Shown: positions 48,143 to 58,331 of the stretch, one piece after another | How positions within the stretch are numbered: position 1 is the stretch's first letter | Layout: each line of letters opens with the position of its first letter | Assembly (NCBI GenBank): GCA_028290545.1 | Contig: JAQGJP010000053.1 | Location: 1 to 59,046 of the forward strand | DNA length: 59,046 bases | Source of the DNA: Rhizobium sp. | Lineage (GTDB): Bacteria > Pseudomonadota > Alphaproteobacteria > Rhizobiales > Rhizobiaceae | Reading direction: 5' to 3' | Translations under genes and position numbers: made by a program | The notes under the pieces: model-generated | Database searches by the model: none | What the model saw: the letters and a program-made list of their open reading frames with translations, nothing else | Told to the model about the DNA's origin: nothing

Positions 48143-48490
48143 ATGACCATCGTTCGAATCGGAAAAACCCATCGTCTCTGCGACGCCGTCATCTATAATG
48201 GGATAGCTTATCTGTCCGGTGCCGTCGGCCGCACCGGCACCGATATCGCATCCCAGACAAAGGCCGCGCTCGATGAAATCGATGATGTGCTGAAGGAGGC
48301 CGGAACTGATAAATCCCGACTGCTTTCCGCCACCATCTGGCTCGCCGATATCACCGATATCGATGCGATGAACGTTGTTTGGGACGCCTGGGTCGACAAG
48401 GACAACCCGCCGGCCCGTGCGACCGGACAAGTGCCGCTCGCCCGCGATAAGTATCGGATCGAGATCACGGTGACCGCTGCAGTTGCCTGA
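48143..48490 (+). CDS. RidA/YjgF-family protein
   Basis: This 115-residue protein has the RidA fold: AVIYNGIAYLSGAVG near residue 20, QTKAALDEIDDVLKEAG in the middle, and PARATGQVPLA with the arginine that binds carboxylates, then a final RIEITVTAA strand. RidA proteins hydrolyse reactive enamines and imines released by PLP enzymes or amine dehydrogenases. AAGGAAAA lies about eight bases before the ATG. As the last gene of the catabolic operon it suggests that an imine arises in the pathway. Confidence 0.88.
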   Translation: MTIVRIGKTHRLCDAVIYNGIAYLSGAVGRTGTDIASQTKAALDEIDDVLKEAGTDKSRLLSATIWLADITDIDAMNVVWDAWVDKDNPPARATGQVPLARDKYRIEITVTAAVA

Positions 48491-48535
48491 TCGCTCCGCG
48501 ACCATCGCCCGCCCGGACGCTGAAGACAAAAAAGA

Positions 48536-48555
48536 GCCCGCCAGGGATGGCGGGC
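48536..48555 (-). terminator. intrinsic terminator, minus strand
   Basis: The perfect 8-base arms GCCCGCCA and TGGCGGGC flank a GGGA loop. On the minus strand the hairpin is followed by CTCTTTTTTG, a good U tract. It would stop minus-strand transcription before it enters the RidA operon. Confidence 0.75.
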
Positions 48556-48675
48556 CGAGTACCGCAGCGGAAAAGGGACTTAACGCACGGTTGATGGTAT
48601 AAATCGCGTTTGGCGAGTTAAGAAACCGTTAATCTGGTGAATAAGCTTTTACAGTTGGTTAATGCGCAAAAGAAA

Positions 48676-48790
48676 GGCCCGCTTGACGCGGGCCAAATAA
48701 GCTCCAGGGCTGGGAGGGGAAGCCAGACGGAGCGTTAAACTTGTCCCATCAATGCCGGGACGTCTTAAGAGTTCCATCCTGTCTTCGCGG
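48676..48790 (-). ncRNA. candidate trans-acting small RNA
   Basis: On the minus strand three hairpins follow in order. The first is GTCCC/GGGAC with a 9-base loop (48743-48761). The second is a two-part stem GCTCC...GGCT/AGCC...GGAGC whose exposed loop is TCCCCTCCC, able to pair with Shine-Dalgarno sequences (48701-48733). The third is GGCCCGC/GCGGGCC (48676-48694) followed by TTTCTTTTG, a typical terminator. Hairpins with CU-rich anti-Shine-Dalgarno loops ending in a Rho-independent terminator are typical of Hfq-bound rhizobial small RNAs. The 5' end is not defined; 48790 is a guess. Confidence 0.5.
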
Positions 48791-48855
48791 TTATTCATCG
48801 AAAGCCTCAAATGGCTGCGCCAGTTCGTGCCCGGCAAGGGCAATGCCGTCATCGC

Positions 48856-49752
48856 CTAAAGGCCGGCAGTGGTCGATTTTTCCCGCAGAAGATTGATAAT
48901 GGCGGAGAAATCGGTCTGTCCCTGTCCGTGGTCATTGAACTGCTGATAGAGGCGTTCCGCCTCGTGCCCGAGCGGCGTCACAGCGCCGCACGCCAGCGCT
49001 GCTTCCTGCGAAAGTTTGAGATCCTTGAGCATCAGCGCCGCAGCAAAGCCCGGCTGGTAATCATGGTTCGCGGGCGAGGCGGGAACCGGTCCCGGAACCG
49101 GGCAATAGCTGGTGAGCGACCAGCATTGGCCTGATGAAACCGAGGCGACGTCGAACAGCGCCTGATGTGACAGACCGAGTTTTTCGGCCAGCACGAAAGC
49201 TTCGCCGACCGCCACCATGCTGATGCCGAGGATCATGTTGTTGCAGATCTTGGCCGCCTGTCCCGCTGATGCGTCGCCGCAGTGGATGATGCGCTTTCCC
49301 ATGGCCCGCAACAGGGTTTCCGCGCGCAGGAACACATCACGCTCCCCGCCCACCATGAAGGTCAGTGTGCCGGCCGCCGCCCCACTGGTGCCGCCCGATA
49401 CCGGTGCATCGAGCGAGGGGCAGTCTTTTGCCCGCGCCATGGCATGGGCTTGCCGGGCGCTTTCGATATCGATGGTCGAGCAGTCGATCAGCAGCGTGCC
49501 TGGCGCGATAGCCGCAAGCAGATCCTTCCAGACAGACACGACATGCTGTCCAGCCGGCAGCATAGTGATGGCGATGTCGCTCCTCGCCACCGCTTCCTCG
49601 AGCGTCGAACAAAGCGCGACGCCGTTCTGCCTTGCCGCCTCAAGTGATTGCGGCGAGAGATCATAGCCGCTGACAGTATATCCCGCCTTGACGAGATTGG
49701 CGGCCATGGGGCCACCCATGTGACCCAGACCTATGAAGCCGATGGAGGTCAT
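48856..49752 (-). CDS. mmsB: 3-hydroxyisobutyrate dehydrogenase
   Basis: This 298-residue NAD-dependent dehydrogenase oxidises 3-hydroxyisobutyrate to methylmalonate semialdehyde in valine breakdown. It has the family's Rossmann motif (FIGLGHMGGPMAANL), the substrate loop DAPVSGGTSGAAAGTL, catalytic lysine in GQAAKICNNM and the C-terminal LMLKDLKL helix. Its start overlaps the upstream hydrolase gene by four bases. It is the last gene of the operon. Confidence 0.92.
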   Translation of the reverse strand: MTSIGFIGLGHMGGPMAANLVKAGYTVSGYDLSPQSLEAARQNGVALCSTLEEAVARSDIAITMLPAGQHVVSVWKDLLAAIAPGTLLIDCSTIDIESARQAHAMARAKDCPSLDAPVSGGTSGAAAGTLTFMVGGERDVFLRAETLLRAMGKRIIHCGDASAGQAAKICNNMILGISMVAVGEAFVLAEKLGLSHQALFDVASVSSGQCWSLTSYCPVPGPVPASPANHDYQPGFAAALMLKDLKLSQEAALACGAVTPLGHEAERLYQQFNDHGQGQTDFSAIINLLREKSTTAGL

Positions 49753-50849
49753 CCGGCTGATCCTTCCTGATCAAAAACAAACAGTGGTTGGCTCGATGGC
49801 GAGAAATAAGCCGCGACATCCGCCTCTGTCACGGCAGTGGGGCTGGCGGGCCGCCATTGTGGATTGCGATCCTTGTCGATCACGGCCGCGCGAACACCCT
49901 CGTAGAAATCATGGCTGTTCAGCACTGCTGCGGTCGCGGCGAATTCCCGTTCCAGACATTCTTCCAGCGTGGCGGATTGCCGGCCCAATCGCAGCAATTT
50001 CAGGGTAACATGCAGGCTGAGCGGAGATTTCGACGCGAGCGCAGATGCCGCTGTGTCGGCGAACGGGCTGGCCTCGCGCTGCAGGCCCGCAACTATCTCC
50101 CCGATTGTTCGGGCGGCAAAAATCCGGTCGATCACCGGCTGGTGCGGCGCGAGCGTTGCGTCGGGCGGCGATTTCGCGAAAGTCTGGACCGTTTCCGAGA
50201 TCTGCTTTCTGTTGCTGCCGGGCGGCAATGCGGCCAGGGCATCGATCAGCGATGACAGCCGGTCACTGGCGACACAGGTGTCGGCGAGGCCCAGTTCAAT
50301 CGTATCTGCCGCGCCGATTGGGTCTCCGGTCAGCGCCAGATATGTGCCGAGTTCGTTGTCCCCTCTGGTCAGAAACCATGAGGCCCCCACGTCGGGAAAG
50401 AAGCCGATACCGGTTTCCGGCATCGCAAGTCTTGTCCGTTCCGTGACGATCCGATGGCTGCCGTAAACGGACAGGCCCACACCGCCGCCCATCACGATGC
50501 CATCCATAAAGACGATATAGGGTTTCGGATAGCGGTTGATCCGTGCGTTCAGTTGGTATTCCTCCCGCCAGAATGCCTTTGGCAAGGGGCTTCCGGCCCG
50601 TCCCCCCTCATGGATGGCGCGAATATCGCCACCTGCGCAAAAACCACGCTCGCCTTCGCCTGTCACCAGCACTGCATTGATCGCGGGATCGTGCGCGAAG
50701 GCTTCGAGCGCACTATCGATATCGCGCACCATGTTCAAGGTAAGGCTATTCAGCGCTTTGGGACGGTTGAGCCGGATGCGTCCGAGTGAACCCCTGCATT
50801 CGACAAGGGTTTCGGCCGTCGAGGCGATCTGTTCAGATGTGGAGTGCAT
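49749..50849 (-). CDS. 3-hydroxyisobutyryl-CoA hydrolase
   Basis: This 366-residue crotonase-fold enzyme is longer than an enoyl-CoA hydratase and has the hydrolase subgroup's features: GRIRLNRPKALNSL, oxyanion loop GFCAGGDIRAI, GGGVGLSVYGSHRI, and the PETGIGFFPDVGASWFL block. It releases 3-hydroxyisobutyrate from CoA in valine catabolism. Its ATG lies 17 bases inside the lpd gene, which indicates coupled translation. Confidence 0.9.
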   Translation of the reverse strand: MHSTSEQIASTAETLVECRGSLGRIRLNRPKALNSLTLNMVRDIDSALEAFAHDPAINAVLVTGEGERGFCAGGDIRAIHEGGRAGSPLPKAFWREEYQLNARINRYPKPYIVFMDGIVMGGGVGLSVYGSHRIVTERTRLAMPETGIGFFPDVGASWFLTRGDNELGTYLALTGDPIGAADTIELGLADTCVASDRLSSLIDALAALPPGSNRKQISETVQTFAKSPPDATLAPHQPVIDRIFAARTIGEIVAGLQREASPFADTAASALASKSPLSLHVTLKLLRLGRQSATLEECLEREFAATAAVLNSHDFYEGVRAAVIDKDRNPQWRPASPTAVTEADVAAYFSPSSQPLFVFDQEGSAG

Positions 50850-52230
50850 GACCGAGTGCCTTCAATGTCGCTTCCTGGAGTGCTTCGCCCTGCGTGGGGT
50901 GAGCATGGATCGTGCCGGCGATATCCTCGAGCCTTGCACCCATTTCGATTGCAAGCGCAAATGCGCTCGAAAGCTCGGAGACACCCGCGCCGACGGCCTG
51001 CAGACCCAGAACAAGATTGATGTCGGCGCGCGCCACCACCCGAACAAAACCTTCCTCTGCCGCAAGCGTCATCGAGCGGCCATTGGCGTTGAAGGGAAAC
51101 TGCCCGATCCGGATCTCATACCCCTGCGCCCGGGCTTCCTCCGGCGACAGGCCGGCGGTAACGATTTCCGGATCGGTAAAACAGACTGCGGGAATGCAGC
51201 GTTTGTCCCATTGCCGCTTTCGGCCCGCGACGAGTTCCGCGACCATCTCTCCCTGCGCCATGGCGCGATGGGCAAGCATCGGTTCGCCGGTCACGTCACC
51301 AATGGCGAAGACCCCCCGCATGGAGGTGCGGCACCGGTCATCGATCCGCAGGAACTTTCCCGCGAGTGCAAGATCGAGTTCATTCAGTCCCCAGCCTTCC
51401 AGTCTCGCCTTGCGGCCGACGGTCACAAGGATCTTGTCGGCAGCAAGGGACTGTTGTTCTCCATTCGCCGTCTCGATCAGCAAGGACGCCTTGTCAGCCG
51501 ACAGGCCATTGGCGATGGCGCCGGTCAGCACCGTCACGCCAAGCTGCTCCAGCTTCCGGGCAACGGGCTTCACCAGTTCGGCATCATAGTTGGGAAGGAT
51601 CTGTGCGGTCGTTTCGATGACGGTCACCTTCGATCCCATCTTGGCGAATGCCGTTCCGAGTTCAAGCCCGATATAGCCCCCGCCGACGATCGCCAGCCTG
51701 TCCGGCACGGCTGTCAGCGACAGGGCTTCGGTCGAAGAAATCACGGGTCCGCCGAACGACAGGGACGGCAGCGTAACCGCTTCCGAGCCCGTGGCGATCA
51801 CCACGGTCTCCGCGCGGATCACCTGGACACCGGTCTCGGTCTCGACTTCCACGGTCTTGCCGTCACGGAATCTGGCCTGCCCGTGGACGATCTTGACTTT
51901 CGCCTTGCGCAGCAATCCGGCAACTCCGCTATTCAGGCGGCCGGCGATGCCGTCCTTCCACTGAACCGTCTTTGCAAGCTCGATTCGGGGTTGCGCGACC
52001 GTGATGCCGAAAGGCTTTTTACCGCCTGCCATCTGCCGGACCCTGGCGAATTCGTCAGCCGCATGGATGAGTGCCTTCGACGGGATGCACCCGACATTCA
52101 GGCAGGTGCCGCCCGGCTTGAACGCTTCAACGATCACGGTGTCTATGCCGAGTTGACCCGCGCGGACCGCGCATACGTAGCCGCCGGGACCGGCGCCGAT
52201 GATCAGAAGTTTGCAGTGGATATCTTTCAT
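50833..52230 (-). CDS. lpdV: dihydrolipoyl dehydrogenase (E3) of the branched-chain complex
   Basis: This 465-residue flavoprotein reoxidises the lipoyl groups of E2. It has the FAD motif IIGAGPGGYVCAVRAGQLG, the redox disulphide in GGTCLNVGCIPSK, the NAD motif VGGGYIGLELGTAF and C-terminal catalytic HAHPTQGE. Downstream of E2 by five bases, it is the dedicated E3 of this complex rather than the pyruvate dehydrogenase copy. The gene symbol is by position. Confidence 0.93.
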   Translation of the reverse strand: MKDIHCKLLIIGAGPGGYVCAVRAGQLGIDTVIVEAFKPGGTCLNVGCIPSKALIHAADEFARVRQMAGGKKPFGITVAQPRIELAKTVQWKDGIAGRLNSGVAGLLRKAKVKIVHGQARFRDGKTVEVETETGVQVIRAETVVIATGSEAVTLPSLSFGGPVISSTEALSLTAVPDRLAIVGGGYIGLELGTAFAKMGSKVTVIETTAQILPNYDAELVKPVARKLEQLGVTVLTGAIANGLSADKASLLIETANGEQQSLAADKILVTVGRKARLEGWGLNELDLALAGKFLRIDDRCRTSMRGVFAIGDVTGEPMLAHRAMAQGEMVAELVAGRKRQWDKRCIPAVCFTDPEIVTAGLSPEEARAQGYEIRIGQFPFNANGRSMTLAAEEGFVRVVARADINLVLGLQAVGAGVSELSSAFALAIEMGARLEDIAGTIHAHPTQGEALQEATLKALGHALHI

Positions 52231-52235
52231 GGGTC

Positions 52236-53498
52236 TCAGCCTTCGATGAAAATCAGCGCTGGGGTTTCAAGCAGGGTCTTGATCCGCTGGATGAATGTCG
52301 CGGCATCCCATCCATCGACGATCCGGTGATCGAAGCTCGATGAAAGATTCATGATCTTGCGCGGTATGAACTGGTTTCCGTCCCAGACTGGCCGCATCGC
52401 GATTTTGTTGACGCCAATGATGGCGACTTCCGGATGGTTGATTACCGGCGTCGCGGCGATGCCCCCCAGCGCCCCGAGCGAGCTGATGGTGATCGTGGAA
52501 CCGGAAAGTTCCTCGCGCAGTGCGGTTCCCGCTTTAGCCGCGTCGGCCAATCGGGCGATTTCCGAAGCGCTGCCCCAGAGATCCAGCGCTTCGGCGTGAT
52601 GCATGACGGGCACCATCAAGCCAGCCGGTGTCTGGGTGGCGATGCCGATGTGAACACCGCCATGCTGATGGACGATGCCAGCCTCGTCATCGAAAATTGC
52701 GTTGACTTTCGGATGGTCGCCGATCGCCTTGACCATCGCCTGCGCCAGGAATGGCAGCAGCGTCAATTTCGGCTGGTCCGGCCTTTTGCCCGCATTGGCC
52801 GTCGCACGCAGCTGTTCCAGATCGGTAACGTCGATTTCCTCGATATAGGTGATATGCGGGATGCGGGATGTGGCGATCACCATCTTTTCAGCGATCTTCC
52901 GCCGCAGCCCGATGATCTTTATATCCTGGATCGCTAGGTTACGCTCGCGCCGGACGCTTTGGCCTTGGGGCTGTTGTCCACCCACAAACTGGTCGAGGTC
53001 GTCATGGGTGATGCGCCCGGCGGGTCCGGACCCCTTAACCTGCCGCAGGTCCATGCCGAGGTCTCGCGCCTTTTGCCTGACCGCAGGCGAGGCGAGAGGC
53101 TTGTCTCGCGCGTGATCCGTCGCTGATGCGACCGCGGACGAGGATGGGCGTTCTGGTCTTTCGTCCTGCAAGGGGGCAGGGTCTTGAGCGGTCTTCGATA
53201 AATCAGCCGCCGCCACGACGGAGTCCTCGGGCTTTGCTACGGAATTGCCCTTGCCCTCGGTGACTTTCAGGCGGACCAGTGGCGAACCGATTGCGATCGA
53301 CTGCCCGATTTCGGCGCCGAGCCAGATGATCTCGCCTTCGACCGGGGAGGGGATTTCGACGGTTGCCTTGTCGGTCATCACGGCCGCAAGCACCGTGTCC
53401 TCACGCACGAGGTCGCCGATCCTGACATTCCATTCGACCAGCTCGGCCTCGGCGATGCCTTCACCGACGTCCGGCAGCTTGATCAGAAATTCGTGCAT
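52236..53498 (-). CDS. bkdB: branched-chain keto-acid dehydrogenase E2 (acyltransferase)
   Basis: This 420-residue protein has one N-terminal lipoyl domain with lysine in VMTDKATVEIPS near residue 43, a flexible linker, a peripheral-subunit-binding domain (ASPAVRQKARDLGMDLRQVKG) and the C-terminal acyltransferase domain with catalytic SSFDHRIVDGWDAA. The ATG at 53498 is fixed by the family start (MHEFLIKLPDVGEG) and by GGAGG upstream; the open frame extends further only by chance. It forms the core of the complex with E1 and E3. Confidence 0.93.
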   Translation of the reverse strand: MHEFLIKLPDVGEGIAEAELVEWNVRIGDLVREDTVLAAVMTDKATVEIPSPVEGEIIWLGAEIGQSIAIGSPLVRLKVTEGKGNSVAKPEDSVVAAADLSKTAQDPAPLQDERPERPSSSAVASATDHARDKPLASPAVRQKARDLGMDLRQVKGSGPAGRITHDDLDQFVGGQQPQGQSVRRERNLAIQDIKIIGLRRKIAEKMVIATSRIPHITYIEEIDVTDLEQLRATANAGKRPDQPKLTLLPFLAQAMVKAIGDHPKVNAIFDDEAGIVHQHGGVHIGIATQTPAGLMVPVMHHAEALDLWGSASEIARLADAAKAGTALREELSGSTITISSLGALGGIAATPVINHPEVAIIGVNKIAMRPVWDGNQFIPRKIMNLSSSFDHRIVDGWDAATFIQRIKTLLETPALIFIEG

Positions 53499-53500
53499 GA

Positions 53501-54514
53501 TCAGGCCTCCATGGTTTCGCGCATGGCCTGGCCGAGACGGCCGGGACCCGGAAAATAATCCCATTCCTGCGCATGCGGATAGGGGGTGTCCCAACCCGTG
53601 ACCCGGATGATCGGCGCTTCGAGGTGATAGAAGCAATGCTCCTGCACCAGTGCGGCGAGTTCGGCGCCAAAACCGGACGTCAGCGTCGCTTCGTGCACGA
53701 TGACGCAGCGGCCCGTCTTGGCGACGGAGGTGGTAATGGCATCGAGATCGAGTGGCAGCAGGGTGCGCAGGTCGATGATTTCGGCGTCTATGCCGGTTTC
53801 CTGCTGAGCCGTTTGGGCCACGTGAACCATGGTTCCATAAGCGAGGATTGTCAGCGCCGCGCCCTGCCGAACCACTGAAGCCTTTCCTAGCGCCACTGTC
53901 ATATGCCCATCCGGCACTTCGCCGGACGGATGCTTCGACCATGGCGTCACCGGACGGTCGTGATGGCCGTCGAACGGGCCGTTATAGAGACGCTTCGGTT
54001 CGAGGAAGATCACCGGGTCGGGATCCTCGATCGCCGATATCAGCAGGCCTTTGGCGTCGAACGGATTGGATGGGACCACGACCTTCAAGCCGGCGACATG
54101 GGTGAACAGCGCCTCCGGGCTCTGGCTGTGGGGCTGGCCGCCGAAAATGCCGCCGCCGGTCGGCATGCGGACCACGATCGGCGTGGTGAAATCGCCGGCG
54201 GACCGATGCCGGATGCGTGCTGCTTCCTGCGTCAGTTGGTCATAGGCGGGATACATGTAGTCGGCGAACTGGATTTCCACGCACGGCCTCAGACCGTAGG
54301 CCGCCATGCCGATGGCGGCGCCGACGATGCCGGATTCGCTGATCGGGGTGTCGAAGCAGCGGCTCTTGCCGTATTTCTTCTGCAGGCCCTGGGTGCAGCG
54401 GAAGACGCCGCCGAAATAGCCGACATCCTCGCCGAAGACGACGACTTTCTCGTCGCGCTCCATTGATACGTCAATGGCGTCGCGAATGGCCTCGATCATA
54501 GTCTTGCGCGGCAT
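53501..54514 (-). CDS. bkdA2: branched-chain keto-acid dehydrogenase E1 beta
   Basis: This 337-residue subunit of the thiamine-diphosphate-dependent E1 has VFGEDVGYFGGVFRCTQGL, the thiamine-binding PISESGIVGAAIGMA, and the late VIVHEATLTSGFGAE block. It ends PHAQEWDYFPGPGR-like, as in 2-oxoisovalerate dehydrogenases. Two bases separate it from E1 alpha, and it is followed at once by E2. Confidence 0.93.
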   Translation of the reverse strand: MPRKTMIEAIRDAIDVSMERDEKVVVFGEDVGYFGGVFRCTQGLQKKYGKSRCFDTPISESGIVGAAIGMAAYGLRPCVEIQFADYMYPAYDQLTQEAARIRHRSAGDFTTPIVVRMPTGGGIFGGQPHSQSPEALFTHVAGLKVVVPSNPFDAKGLLISAIEDPDPVIFLEPKRLYNGPFDGHHDRPVTPWSKHPSGEVPDGHMTVALGKASVVRQGAALTILAYGTMVHVAQTAQQETGIDAEIIDLRTLLPLDLDAITTSVAKTGRCVIVHEATLTSGFGAELAALVQEHCFYHLEAPIIRVTGWDTPYPHAQEWDYFPGPGRLGQAMRETMEA

Positions 54515-54516
54515 GG

Positions 54517-55782
<1,266 letters not shown>

Positions 55783-56910
55783 CTAAAGGCCGCGCGCGAT
55801 GACAATGCGCTGCACGTCGCTCGTGCCTTCGTAGATCTGGCAGATGCGGACATCCCGGTAGATGCGCTCGACGGGATAATCGGCCATATAGCCATAGCCG
55901 CCATGGATCTGGATGGCGTCCGAGCAGACCTTTTCGGCCATTTCGGATGCATGCAGCTTGGCCATGGAAGCCTCGGTCAGGCAGGGCAGTGCGGCTTCGC
56001 GCAGCGAGGCTGCATGCAGCACGAGCTGGCGCGCCGCCTCGATCCTCGTCGCCATGTCCGCCAGCCTGAAGGCGATCGCCTGATGCTCGATGATCGGTCT
56101 GCCGAAGGCTATGCGTTCGCGCGCATAGTCGCGGGCCGCTTCGAACGCTGCGCGTGCCATGCCGACCGCCTGTGCCGCGATGCCGATGCGGCCGCCTTCG
56201 AGGTTCGAAAGCGCGATCCGGTAGCCTTCGCCTTCCGCGCCGAGCCTGAGGTCGGCAGCGATCCGCATATCGTTGAAGGCGATCTGGCAGGTGTCGGACG
56301 AATGCATTCCGAGCTTCTGCTCGACGCGCAGCACGTCATATCCCGGCGTATCGGTGGGCACGATAAAGGCCGAGATTCCCTTTTTTCCGGCATCCGGATC
56401 GGTCACCGCGAAGACGATGATCACATGGCCGTTTTTGCCCGAGGTGATGAACTGCTTGGTGCCGGAAAGGACGTAGTGTTCCCCATCGCGCCGCGCTCGT
56501 GTCTTCAGGTTCGATGCATCGGAACCCGCCTGCGGCTCCGTCAGTGCGAAGCCGCCGACCCATTCCCCGGTTGCAAGCTTTGGAAGAAAGCGCTGTTTCT
56601 GTGCATCCGTGCCGAATTTCAGGATCGGCAGGCAACCGACCGAGCTATGCACGCTCATGATCGTCGAACAGGGGCCGTCGCCGGCGGCGATTTCCTCGAG
56701 CGCCACGGCATAGGCCACAGAGCCGGTATCCGAGCCGCCATATTCTTCCGTCACGAGCATGCCGAGAAAGCCGAGCTCGCCCATCTCCCTGAGTTCGTTT
56801 GCCGGAAAGGCATGCGTCCGATCACGCTCTGCTGCGCCCGGCGCCAGTCGTTCGCGCGCAAAATCGCGCGCGACATCGCGAATCTGCTGTTGTGCCTCCG
56901 TCAGGATCAT
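55783..56910 (-). CDS. acyl-CoA dehydrogenase, isobutyryl/short-branched type
   Basis: This 375-residue FAD enzyme has the family's N-terminal helical domain, the [16 protein letters not shown] and GTKQFITSG middle blocks, and the C-terminal [19 protein letters not shown] segment with catalytic Glu in CQIYEGTSD. By position in the valine operon it probably oxidises isobutyryl-CoA to methacrylyl-CoA, the product of the Bkd complex. Substrate choice cannot be decided from motifs alone. Confidence 0.9.
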   Translation of the reverse strand: MILTEAQQQIRDVARDFARERLAPGAAERDRTHAFPANELREMGELGFLGMLVTEEYGGSDTGSVAYAVALEEIAAGDGPCSTIMSVHSSVGCLPILKFGTDAQKQRFLPKLATGEWVGGFALTEPQAGSDASNLKTRARRDGEHYVLSGTKQFITSGKNGHVIIVFAVTDPDAGKKGISAFIVPTDTPGYDVLRVEQKLGMHSSDTCQIAFNDMRIAADLRLGAEGEGYRIALSNLEGGRIGIAAQAVGMARAAFEAARDYARERIAFGRPIIEHQAIAFRLADMATRIEAARQLVLHAASLREAALPCLTEASMAKLHASEMAEKVCSDAIQIHGGYGYMADYPVERIYRDVRICQIYEGTSDVQRIVIARGL

Positions 56911-56933
56911 GACCGGCTTCCTCCCATATCCGT

Positions 56934-58127
56934 TTATGCGTGACGTTCGATCGCGATCGCTGTCGCTTCGCCTCCGCCGATGCAGAGCGAGGCCATGCCG
57001 CGGCGCAGATCATATCGTTCGAGCGCCGCCAGCAGCGTCACGATCACCCGCGCACCCGAGGCGCCGATCGGATGGCCGAGCGCACAGGCGCCGCCATGCA
57101 CATTGACCTTGTCATGCTGCAGGTCGAGGTCGCGCATCGCCGCCATGGCGACAACGGCGAAGGCCTCGTTGATTTCGAAGAGATCGACATCGCCGAGGCG
57201 CCAGCCCGTCTGCTCGCTGAGCTTGTTGAGCGCGCCGATCGGTGCCGTGGCAAAGAGGTTGGGCGCCTGCGCATGCGTCGTATGCCCCCTTATCGTCGCG
57301 AGCGGCGTCAGTCCCTTTTGTTCTGCCCCGGAGCGGCGCATCAGCACAAGTGCCGCCGCGCCATCGGATATCGAGCTGGAATTGGCCGCCGTCACCGTGC
57401 CGTCGGCACGGAAGGCTGGTTTGAGGGTCGGGATTTTGTCGAGCCGCGCCTTGCCCGGCTGTTCGTCCTTGCCGACGATCTTCTCGGTTTTGCCGCTCCC
57501 GACCTTGACGGGCGTGATCTCTTGTTCGAACAGCCCGGTGTCGATCGCCTTTTGCGCGCGCGTCAGCGATGTGATGGCATAATCATCCTGCGCCTGGCGG
57601 GTGAACTGATAGGCGGTGGCGCAATCCTCGGCGAAGGTGCCCATCAGGCGGCCCTTGTCATATGCGTCTTCCAGACCGTCCAGGAACATATGGTCCATGA
57701 TCCGGCCATGGCCGAGGCGGTATCCGCCACGCGCCCGGTCGAGCAGGTATGGTGCATTGGTCATGCTTTCCATGCCGCCGGCGACAGCCACGGAAGCGCT
57801 GCCGGCAAGGATGAGATCATGCGCCAGCATGACGGCTTTCATGCCGGAACCGCACATCTTGTTGATGGTTGTCGCGCCGGTTGTGTGCGGAAGTCCGGCA
57901 GCGATGGCTGCCTGCCGTGCCGGCGCCTGGCCCTGGCCGGCGGCAAGAACGCAGCCGAACACCACTTCATCCACCGCGTCAGGCGGCATGACGCTTCGCT
58001 CCAGCGCTGCGCGGATCGCCGCCGCACCCAGTTCAGGCGCGGTCGCATTTGCGAAATCCCCCTGGAAACCGCCGATCGCGGTTCGCGCAGATCCCACGAT
58101 GACAACCGGATCGCTGTTCAATGTCAT
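56934..58127 (-). CDS. thiolase (acetyl-CoA acyltransferase)
   Basis: This 397-residue thiolase has the nucleophile Cys92 in NKMCGSGMK, His in [14 protein letters not shown] and the final Cys in [11 protein letters not shown]. The ATG at 58127 is preceded by GGAGGAGGAA; an open frame extends upstream but starts inside the control region. First in the branched-chain operon, it could cleave 2-methylacetoacetyl-CoA from isoleucine, or act generally as acetyl-CoA acetyltransferase. Confidence 0.92.
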   Translation of the reverse strand: MTLNSDPVVIVGSARTAIGGFQGDFANATAPELGAAAIRAALERSVMPPDAVDEVVFGCVLAAGQGQAPARQAAIAAGLPHTTGATTINKMCGSGMKAVMLAHDLILAGSASVAVAGGMESMTNAPYLLDRARGGYRLGHGRIMDHMFLDGLEDAYDKGRLMGTFAEDCATAYQFTRQAQDDYAITSLTRAQKAIDTGLFEQEITPVKVGSGKTEKIVGKDEQPGKARLDKIPTLKPAFRADGTVTAANSSSISDGAAALVLMRRSGAEQKGLTPLATIRGHTTHAQAPNLFATAPIGALNKLSEQTGWRLGDVDLFEINEAFAVVAMAAMRDLDLQHDKVNVHGGACALGHPIGASGARVIVTLLAALERYDLRRGMASLCIGGGEATAIAIERHA

Positions 58128-58276
58128 TTCCTCCTCCAGGAATGCATTCAAACCCAAAGTCTCGACGCGCACCTTCCGTAATGCTCCATCCCAACGAACG
58201 CGTGGTCGATCTCTGCTGGCCAGGACTCTAGCACTACTCGGCGTGCATTTCAGAGCGAAATTGATTGACCGAAAAG

Positions 58277-58293
58277 CAAAGCTTGATAGCTTT
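58277..58293. promoter_or_regulatory. inverted repeat upstream of the bkd operon
   Basis: AAAGCTTGATAGCTTT (58278-58293) has 6-base perfect arms around TGAT. It lies in the divergent region between the thiolase gene and the Lrp gene and touches the next inverted repeat, so the two may form one extended regulator site. Confidence 0.6.
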
Positions 58294-58322
58294 GATCCAA
58301 TATTTCTCCATAATTGGATCAA
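58292..58322. promoter_or_regulatory. 10-base inverted repeat, probable Lrp-type site
   Basis: TTGATCCAAT (58292-58301) and ATTGGATCAA (58313-58322) are perfect inverted arms with an 11-base AT-rich spacer, so the arm centres are 21 bases apart, two helical turns. The site ends nine bases before the Lrp gene start. It is well placed for autoregulation and control of the bkd operon by the adjacent regulator. Confidence 0.75.
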
Positions 58323-58331
58323 GACGATCTC

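Larger units (their letters stand above)
48491..48855. other. convergent intergenic region with RNA hairpins
   Basis: About 365 bases separate the RidA gene from the end of the valine operon; the two run towards each other. The region holds a candidate small RNA and two hairpin terminators, listed separately, all best read on the minus strand. An open frame on that strand crosses the hairpins but shows no protein similarity. Confidence 0.6.

Noticed and set aside
48649..48852. 67-codon minus-strand open frame between the valine and RidA operons
   Set aside because: It runs through three RNA hairpins including a terminator stem, and its product has no similarity I can see. The RNA explanation is better.
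50536..52329. 597-codon plus-strand open frame over lpd
   Set aside because: Antisense to a complete flavoprotein gene in a continuous operon; no recognisable domains.
53499..53942. 148-codon N-terminal extension of the E2 frame
   Set aside because: It overlaps the E1 beta gene, and the E2 family start with a good ribosome site is at 53498.
56940..58181. 413-codon plus-strand open frame over the thiolase gene
   Set aside because: Antisense to an intact thiolase; basic, motif-free product.
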